Made by a program: the position numbers and the translations under genes
In this document: piece by piece, positions 14,502 through 20,115 of the stretch
Numbering within the stretch: position 1 is the first letter of the stretch
Layout: each line of letters starts with the position of its first letter
The notes under the pieces: model-generated
Told to the model about the DNA's origin: nothing
Seen by the model: the letters and a program-made list of their open reading frames with translations, nothing else
The model's database searches: none
DNA from: Gammaproteobacteria bacterium
Lineage (GTDB): Bacteria > Pseudomonadota > Gammaproteobacteria > Eutrophobiales > Eutrophobiaceae
Assembly (NCBI GenBank): GCA_012270695.1
Contig: JAAXHV010000088.1
Coordinates: 1 to 20,115 of the forward strand
Reading direction: 5' to 3'
Length of the DNA: 20,115 nt

Positions 14502-15818
14502 TCAGCGGCTGTTCAGGTGATCGATTGCACAACCGACGGTTACGAATGACCCGGTAACGATGATTCTGTCGCCAATACAGGTACAGGCTTCGGCATCTTC
14601 CAACGCCTCATGGACGGTTTGAAACTGCTTGATTTTCTCAGAACTCTCATATTTTTCCAAGGCTCCGGTCAGTTCGCTCAGACTTGCCGCACGATCCGCC
14701 TGCAACTCAACCACATACCAGCGGTCAGCGATTTCCGCCAACTTCTCGAAGACGGCGGTGTGATTTTTATCTTTGAGCATCCCGATTACAATATGTGTTT
14801 CTCCGACACATGGAATTTTCTTTACGTTTTCAACCAATGCCGAGACTGCCTGCCGATTATGCGCGACGTCCAGGATACAGGGGATCTCTCCGGGGATAAC
14901 CTGGAACCGACCCGCCAGCCGAAAATCCCGCAAGCAGACCTTGATAGTTTCCTGGCTGACCGGAAATTCATCAGCCAGAGTTTCCAGAACCATCAGCACG
15001 CCGGCAGCATTTTCTACCTGCCTGTTATTATTAATGCTGGGCTTGGGCAGGCCTGCATAAACCTTATCGGAACATTTCCAGGTCCAGGTATCGTTATCGA
15101 TCGTATAGGTAAATTCCTGACCTGCCTGCTTCAGCAGTGCGCCTGTTTCCCGCGCGCAAGCTGCGATGGATTCCGGCGCGCAGGTATCCGAGCAGACCGC
15201 CGGCCGCTGCCGTCTGAAAATCCCCGCTTTTTCCCTGCCGATGCTTTCCCGGGTGTACCCCAACCACTTCTCGTGGTCCAGGTCTATGGTCACGATCAGG
15301 GCAATATCGGCATCCAGGATATTGACGGCATCCAGACGTCCGCCAAGCCCCACTTCCAGGATAATGACATCCGGTTCCGAGCTCTGAAATATGTCCAGGG
15401 CGGCCAGGGTGCCGAATTCGAAATAGGTCAGGGAAATATCTCCCCGTGCCTGGTCAATGCGGTTAAATGAATGGCAGAGCCGGTAATCCGTTACCTGCTT
15501 GCCGTCGATACAAATCCGTTCATTGTAGCGGGTTAAATGTGGCGAAGTGTAGGCTCCCACCTTATAGCCGGACTGTCTCAGCATTGCATCCAGCATTGCC
15601 GCGCTGGAACCTTTACCATTGGTGCCGGATATACTGATTACCTTGCTGGCAGGATTCAGCAGGCCCATTCTTTCCGCCACTTTGTTGCAGCGGTCCAGAC
15701 CCAGTTCTATGGCAGTGAAGTGCAGGCTTTCCTGCCACGCCAGCCAGTCCGGCAGTTGAGAAAACCTGAGTGCGGATTCCTGTTGCTGCCTGGGCAATAT
15801 TTTTGGAAGCGAACTCAT
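14502..15818 (-). CDS. folC: bifunctional folylpolyglutamate synthase/dihydrofolate synthase
   Basis: Adds glutamate to dihydropteroate and extends the glutamate tail of folates. The Mur-ligase type ATP loop SGTNGKGSSAAM lies at about residues 64-75. The conserved YTSPHLTRYNERICIDG and VGLGGRLDAVN follow, and DVAHNRQAV marks the C-terminal domain. From the ATG at 15818 the protein has 438 residues and starts 7 bp after accD. A longer reading from a TTG at 15836 adds six residues and would overlap accD by 11 bp; neither start has a good ribosome binding site, and I prefer the ATG. Its stop lies 7 bp before the dedD-like gene, so the block is probably one transcript. Confidence 0.95.
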   Translation of the reverse strand: MSSLPKILPRQQQESALRFSQLPDWLAWQESLHFTAIELGLDRCNKVAERMGLLNPASKVISISGTNGKGSSAAMLDAMLRQSGYKVGAYTSPHLTRYNERICIDGKQVTDYRLCHSFNRIDQARGDISLTYFEFGTLAALDIFQSSEPDVIILEVGLGGRLDAVNILDADIALIVTIDLDHEKWLGYTRESIGREKAGIFRRQRPAVCSDTCAPESIAACARETGALLKQAGQEFTYTIDNDTWTWKCSDKVYAGLPKPSINNNRQVENAAGVLMVLETLADEFPVSQETIKVCLRDFRLAGRFQVIPGEIPCILDVAHNRQAVSALVENVKKIPCVGETHIVIGMLKDKNHTAVFEKLAEIADRWYVVELQADRAASLSELTGALEKYESSEKIKQFQTVHEALEDAEACTCIGDRIIVTGSFVTVGCAIDHLNSR

Positions 15819-15825
15819 CGGCAAG

Positions 15826-16689
15826 TTAAACGGCAAACGGTTTATGGCAAAGAATGGATAATAGCGATGCTATTCTATCCCGCATTTCACGCCTGTCCGA
15901 AATCATATCAATATTTCCGTGTTCCAGTAAAAACTCGCTTTTTTGAAATTCTTCCGGCAGGGTCTGGCGTACGGTTTGTTCAATGACGCGGGGACCGGCA
16001 AACCCGATCAAAGCGCCTGGTTCTGCAATGTTTATATCTCCGAGGCTGCCCAGGCTCGCCGATACGCCTCCCATGGTGGGATTTGTCATGACCGAGATAT
16101 AAGGCAGGCGAGTCTTGCGCAGTCTGGCCAGGGCCGAACTTGTTTTTGCCATCTGGAAAAGCGATATCAAAGCCTCCTGCATGCGCGCGCCGCCACTTGC
16201 GGAGAAACATACCAGCGGGACTTTATATTCAATACAGGCGTCTACCGCGCGAACAAACCGCTCACCTACCACTGAGCCCATGGAACCGCCCATAAAATCA
16301 AACTCAAAGGCAGCAGCAACCAGAGATATTGTTTTAACATTTCCCCTGATCACTACCAGGGCATCACTTTCGCCGGTTTCCTTATGTGCGCTCGACAACC
16401 TTTCCTTGTATTTCCTGCTGTCGCGAAACCTTAACTTGTCTACCGGCCTGATATCAGTACCTATTTCTACCCGCGCATCCGTGTCGAGAAAACCGTTCAA
16501 TCTGGCTCGGGCGCTGATACGCATGTGGTGGCCGCATTTAGGGCAAACTTCCAGGTTGCGCGTCAGTTCCGCACGATAAAGCGTTGCATTACAGTTGCCG
16601 CATTTCGTCCATACTCCCTGTGGCACAGACCGGCGATTGGCACTGTTGGTCTTTATTCTTGAGGGAAGTAACTTATCCAGCCAACTCAT
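15826..16689 (-). CDS. accD: acetyl-CoA carboxylase carboxyltransferase subunit beta
   Basis: Forms, with AccA, the carboxyltransferase that makes malonyl-CoA for fatty-acid synthesis. The 287-residue protein has the N-terminal zinc ribbon C30-x2-C33...C49-x2-C52 followed by the crotonase-fold core, with FDFMGGSMGSVVGERF, FSASGGARMQEAL and NPTMGGVSAS, all hallmarks of AccD. Length is close to E. coli AccD (304). The ATG at 16689 gives the expected MSWLDKLLP start. It sits 11 bp after trpA, and folC follows; the accD-folC pair is widely conserved. Nothing unusual was seen. Confidence 0.98.
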   Translation of the reverse strand: MSWLDKLLPSRIKTNSANRRSVPQGVWTKCGNCNATLYRAELTRNLEVCPKCGHHMRISARARLNGFLDTDARVEIGTDIRPVDKLRFRDSRKYKERLSSAHKETGESDALVVIRGNVKTISLVAAAFEFDFMGGSMGSVVGERFVRAVDACIEYKVPLVCFSASGGARMQEALISLFQMAKTSSALARLRKTRLPYISVMTNPTMGGVSASLGSLGDINIAEPGALIGFAGPRVIEQTVRQTLPEEFQKSEFLLEHGNIDMISDRREMRDRIASLLSILCHKPFAV

Positions 16690-16700
16690 ATCACGCGTCG

Positions 16701-17510
16701 CTATGCTGCCTTATCCAAGGTATTTCGGACCGGAGCAAGAAATGAACCGACCTGTGCTGCAATATCTCCTCCTTTTGTTACAGCGGCATGGATCGTCTCA
16801 ACCAGGGCACTGCCGATAACAACGGCATCACAATAACCTGCAACCCGCGCAGCTGTATCAGCATCTTTTATTCCAAAACCGACGGCAAGTGGCAAATCGG
16901 TTTTCCGCCTTAACAGGCGCAACCTGTCATTTACCTCAACCGGGTCAGCGCCTTTCCCGCCGGTAGTTCCTTTCACGGAGACATAATACAGAAATCCGGA
17001 GGCAATCCCGGCTATGCTCTCAATGCGCCGCTCGGTGGTCGTGGGGGTAACAAGGAAAATCTGGTCGATTTGCTTGTCGCGCAAATGCCCGTTAAGCGGC
17101 GGCGCCTCTTCAGGGGGAAGATCCACGATGATTACCCCGTCAATCCCGACAGCAGCGGCACGTACGGCAAATTGTTCGTAACCGAAGACTTCGATGGGAT
17201 TTAAATAACCCATCAATATCACCGGGGTACGGGTATCGGACCGGCGGAATTGAGCGACCAGTTGCAGAACCCCGGCCAGTGAAATTCCCTGCTTCAATGC
17301 GCGTTCATTAGCTCGTTGAATCACCGGACCATCTGCCATCGGGTCTGAAAACGGCACCCCCAGTTCAATTAAATCAGCCCCGTGTCGTACCAGAGCCTGC
17401 ATAATTTCGAGCGTATCTTGCGGCGCCGGGTCGCCTGCAGTGATAAACGGGATCAGGGCCGTTCTATTATGCTGTTTCAGGGTCCGGTATGTGGATGAAA
17501 TACGACTCAT
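16701..17510 (-). CDS. trpA: tryptophan synthase alpha subunit
   Basis: Cleaves indole-3-glycerol phosphate to indole, which passes through a tunnel to TrpB. The 269-residue TIM-barrel protein carries both catalytic acids, E49 in LIELGVPFSDP and D60 in MADGP, at the same numbers as in E. coli TrpA. The phosphate-binding segment around GFGIKDADTA is also present. The start ATG at 17510 gives the usual MSRISSTYRTLK opening. The gene follows trpB after 54 bp and precedes accD by 11 bp, so tryptophan and fatty-acid genes are likely on one transcript. Confidence 0.98.
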   Translation of the reverse strand: MSRISSTYRTLKQHNRTALIPFITAGDPAPQDTLEIMQALVRHGADLIELGVPFSDPMADGPVIQRANERALKQGISLAGVLQLVAQFRRSDTRTPVILMGYLNPIEVFGYEQFAVRAAAVGIDGVIIVDLPPEEAPPLNGHLRDKQIDQIFLVTPTTTERRIESIAGIASGFLYYVSVKGTTGGKGADPVEVNDRLRLLRRKTDLPLAVGFGIKDADTAARVAGYCDAVVIGSALVETIHAAVTKGGDIAAQVGSFLAPVRNTLDKAA

Positions 17511-17564
17511 CTGGTGAGAAATCCGGGTTAAAAGTAACAGCTTACAATAATCGCCTGTTTTCTG

Positions 17565-18755
17565 CTATAGCGTGATTCCTTCCATGGTCGCAATAGTCTG
17601 AATATCCTTATCGCCGCGGCCTGAAAGATTGATGATAATCGTTGCGTCCCGGTCCATATCTGCGGCACAGGTCCTTGCGTATGCCAGGGCGTGGCTGGAT
17701 TCGAGTGCCGGCATGATCCCTTCCATAAGGGTCAGGTGATGAAATGCGGCAACGGCCTCCGCGTCATTTACCGCGACATACTCTACCCTGCCGCAGTCCT
17801 TCAACCAGGCATGTTCCGGACCTACGCCAGGATAATCGAGTCCGGCGGAAATAGAATGCGTGGCGCTGATTTGCCCATGCTCATCTTCCATCAGGTAGGT
17901 CCGGTTACCGTGCAGAACGCCAGGTTTACCGGCGCTTAACGGGGCCGCATGCCGGCCGGTATGCAGGCCCAGCCCACCGGCTTCCACTCCGATTAACCTG
18001 ACCGATGCATCATCCAGAAACGGATAAAATAACCCAAGCGCATTGGAACCCCCGCCGACACAGGCGATGAGGATGTCAGGCAGTTTGCCTGTCGCTTCGA
18101 AACACTGTTGTCTGGTTTCCCTGCCGATGATCGACTGCAAGTCCCTGACCAATACCGGATACGGGTGCGGGCCCGCTACGGTTCCGATAATATAAAACGT
18201 ATCGTCGACGTTGCTCACCCAGTCCCGCATGGCCTCATTCATTGCGTCTTTCAGAGTCTGCGAACCGGAGGTGACTTCGACGACTTCAGCCCCCAGTAAC
18301 TTCATCCGGAATACGTTCACAGCCTGGCGTTGTATGTCCTCGGCGCCCATGTACACGACGCACTCCAGGCCCATGCGGGCGGCGACGGTGGCTGTGGCCA
18401 CCCCATGCTGACCTGCGCCGGTTTCCGCAATGATACGGGTTTTTCCCATTCTTTTAGCCAGCAGGGCCTGGCCGACCGTATTATTGACCTTGTGGGCGCC
18501 GGTATGATTTAAATCCTCCCGCTTGAGGTAGATCTGGGCGCCGGTAAATTCTTTACTCCATCTTCGGGCGTGATACAGGGGCGATGGCCTGCCTACGAAT
18601 GTCTTCAGGTCGCGATCGAACTCTGCCAGGAATTCCCTGTCATCAATGTACTTGTTATACGCCCTGGTCAACTCATCCAATGGCTCAATCAACGTTTCTG
18701 CGACAAATCGGCCGCCATACACGCCGAAATGACCGGATTCGTCAGGTACAGTCAT
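17565..18755 (-). CDS. trpB: tryptophan synthase beta subunit
   Basis: Joins indole and serine into tryptophan with pyridoxal phosphate. The 396-residue protein has the cofactor lysine K89 in HTGAHKVNN, preceded by YLKREDLNHTG, and the phosphate-binding GGGSNA motif near residue 236. Length and motifs match TrpB type 1, the form that works with TrpA, and trpA is the next gene. The ATG at 18755 gives a start (MTVPDESGHFGVYGGRFV) typical of the family. It follows trpF after 20 bp. No attenuator or leader peptide was found in the short gap, so control probably acts further upstream. Confidence 0.98.
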   Translation of the reverse strand: MTVPDESGHFGVYGGRFVAETLIEPLDELTRAYNKYIDDREFLAEFDRDLKTFVGRPSPLYHARRWSKEFTGAQIYLKREDLNHTGAHKVNNTVGQALLAKRMGKTRIIAETGAGQHGVATATVAARMGLECVVYMGAEDIQRQAVNVFRMKLLGAEVVEVTSGSQTLKDAMNEAMRDWVSNVDDTFYIIGTVAGPHPYPVLVRDLQSIIGRETRQQCFEATGKLPDILIACVGGGSNALGLFYPFLDDASVRLIGVEAGGLGLHTGRHAAPLSAGKPGVLHGNRTYLMEDEHGQISATHSISAGLDYPGVGPEHAWLKDCGRVEYVAVNDAEAVAAFHHLTLMEGIMPALESSHALAYARTCAADMDRDATIIINLSGRGDKDIQTIATMEGITL

Positions 18756-18775
18756 TGAGAGAAATCCGGGCCGGG

Positions 18776-19405
18776 TTAAACATGTGACACCTCACCTATG
18801 AATGCGCTTATTGCCTGCTTATCCTTAATCCCCTTGTCCAGTTCTATGCTGCTACTCACGTCAACCGCATACGGTTTGCAGGCGGCGATGGCGCGGCGCA
18901 CGTTTGCAACCGTTAATCCACCGGCAAGGATGATCGGCCGGGATAAATCCTCGGGGATTTTACTCCAGTCAAAACAAATACCGGTTCCACCATGGCCGCT
19001 ATCGGAGTAGCTGTCCAGCAGCAGGGCCGCAGCATCGGCATAACGCCGGCAAACCACATGCAAATCGATATTATGCTTCATCCTCACGGCCTTGATATAA
19101 GGTTTGTCAAAGCTGCTGCAAAAAACGGGATCCTCATCACCGTGAAACTGGAGAACATCCAATGCGACTCTTGCCAATACAGCAGAAACAAAATCCCTGT
19201 CGGGATTCACGAACAATCCCACCTTTGCAGGGAACGGCGCCAGTTGACTGATGATCTCCTGTGCCGAAAGCGGCGCAATATAGCGGGGACTGGCCTGGTA
19301 AAACACAAACCCCAGGGCATCCGCCCCCGCGTCGATTGCGGCACGGGCATCTTCGATACGAGTAATACCGCAGATCTTTGTTCTTACACGGCGGTCGTCA
19401 GACAT
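18776..19405 (-). CDS. trpF: phosphoribosylanthranilate isomerase
   Basis: Third step of the tryptophan branch: an Amadori rearrangement of phosphoribosylanthranilate. The 209-residue TIM barrel has the general-base cysteine C12 in KICGITR and the general acid D182 in AVDVSSSIE, with GHGGTG and FDW before it. One oddity: the normally near-invariant glycine after DVSS (DVSSGVE) is a serine here. It is a separate gene, not fused to trpC, as usual outside enterobacteria. It begins 41 bp after truA and is followed by trpB after 20 bp. The truA-trpF link is common in proteobacteria. Confidence 0.97.
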   Translation of the reverse strand: MSDDRRVRTKICGITRIEDARAAIDAGADALGFVFYQASPRYIAPLSAQEIISQLAPFPAKVGLFVNPDRDFVSAVLARVALDVLQFHGDEDPVFCSSFDKPYIKAVRMKHNIDLHVVCRRYADAAALLLDSYSDSGHGGTGICFDWSKIPEDLSRPIILAGGLTVANVRRAIAACKPYAVDVSSSIELDKGIKDKQAISAFIGEVSHV

Positions 19406-19446
19406 TTATTCCGCCTCACGCTTCCTGAACCCATTCATGCCCGTAC

Positions 19447-20115
19447 CTAACCCGCATTTCTCATATATGGCAATCCGGATAATGGCCGGTTCGTTGGAAT
19501 TCCGTATCTGTCAGGATAATTCACCCCTGCCAGGTAGAGTCCGTCAGCTGCCGCGGTTACGCCCCCACAATCCCTGTTTTTCGCGTTCAACACGTCAAGC
19601 TCCCAACCAACTTCGTGCTTGCTCATTCCAATCCCCATCAACACACCTGCGATATTGCGTACCATGTGGTGGAGAAAGGCATTGGCTTCAATAATAATGG
19701 TGACGAATTCGTTGTCCCGTGTGACAACCAGGTTCAACACGTTTCTGACCGGTGTCTTTGCCTGGCAGGACTTTGCCCTGTAAGAAGTAAAATCATGTTC
19801 GCCGATCAAAGACAGCGCGGCCCGTGACATCCTGTCAGAATCCAGGCGGCGGCATTCCCAGGTAACGTGACCATGGTTCAGACCCGGACGCTCCGGACGA
19901 TTCAGGATAACGTATTTGTAAACGCGGCTCGTTGCCGAGTAGCGAGCATGAAAATCCGTTTGAACGGGCATTGCCCATATCAGGCTGATGTCACCAGGTA
20001 AATGGGTATTCGCTCCCAGGACCCAGGAATGAGCGTCCCGAACAGCGTCTGATTCAAAATGAACAACCTGGTTCAGGGCATGTACGCCGGCGTCCGTTCT
20101 GCCGGCACAGGTTAC
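19447..20115 (-). CDS. truA: tRNA pseudouridine synthase A, 5' end cut off by the window
   Basis: Makes pseudouridine at positions 38-40 of the tRNA anticodon arm. The frame is open to the window edge, giving 222 visible residues; the ATG at 19971 is internal and not the start. The first visible residues read VTCAGRTDAGVHALNQVVHF, which contain the catalytic aspartate (visible residue 8) of the GRTDAG motif. RVYKY and FLHHMVRNIAGVLMGIG, conserved later in TruA, follow in order. About 50 N-terminal residues lie outside. It is the most upstream visible gene of the minus-strand block, 41 bp before trpF. Confidence 0.97.
   Translation of the reverse strand, partial: VTCAGRTDAGVHALNQVVHFESDAVRDAHSWVLGANTHLPGDISLIWAMPVQTDFHARYSATSRVYKYVILNRPERPGLNHGHVTWECRRLDSDRMSRAALSLIGEHDFTSYRAKSCQAKTPVRNVLNLVVTRDNEFVTIIIEANAFLHHMVRNIAGVLMGIGMSKHEVGWELDVLNAKNRDCGGVTAAADGLYLAGVNYPDRYGIPTNRPLSGLPYMRNAG

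Noticed and set aside
14610..15470. 286-codon open frame on the plus strand opposite folC
   Set aside because: Antisense to conserved folC; cysteine- and arginine-rich translation without any family pattern.
19447..19971. Complete 174-residue truA starting at 19971
   Set aside because: The frame continues upstream to the window edge with the catalytic GRTDAG motif, so that ATG is internal.

Overview
The window looks like the chromosome of a polyhydroxyalkanoate-storing proteobacterium, most likely a gammaproteobacterium. The minus-strand order truA-trpF-trpB-trpA-accD-folC-dedD(SPOR)-cvpA-purF is a housekeeping order typical of beta- and gammaproteobacteria. A biosynthetic thiolase followed by phaR points to PHB metabolism. 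No species can be named from the sequence alone. Everything after phaR is on the minus strand, so those genes read from high to low coordinates.

Layout, left to right. (1) 1-1429, plus strand: the 3' part of an acetyl-CoA acetyltransferase gene and phaR. (2) 1616-5403, minus strand, visibly GC-rich: a four-gene cluster of an ECF-type sigma factor, a one-pass membrane protein with a dockerin-like calcium loop, a small exported protein that resembles cohesin-like domains, and a VIT/VWA lipoprotein. Gene overlaps and short gaps support an operon; I infer a regulated envelope-surface system. (3) 5527-11483, minus strand, AT-richer: radC, mod, res and a small DUF6883-like gene, tightly packed (4-bp overlap, 31-bp gap, 13-bp overlap). 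This is a type III restriction-modification unit with RadC at its head. The end of Res carries an extra domain that resembles DUF4926, a family I recall as a frequent neighbour of DUF6883. (4) 11772-20115, minus strand: purF, cvpA, a dedD-like SPOR gene, folC, accD, trpA, trpB, trpF and the 3' part of truA, all intact except truA, which runs off the window.

How the parts fit: the housekeeping block links tryptophan synthesis, the first step of fatty-acid synthesis, folate polyglutamylation and the first step of purine synthesis. The restriction-modification cassette sits directly downstream of purF and appears to have its own promoter (an extended -10 with two 9-bp direct repeats upstream). 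The least explained parts are the Res-DUF4926/DUF6883 arrangement and the sigma factor/dockerin/cohesin-like/VIT-VWA operon. No tRNA, rRNA, CRISPR array or intact insertion sequence was seen, and no stretch longer than 300 bases lacks a gene.
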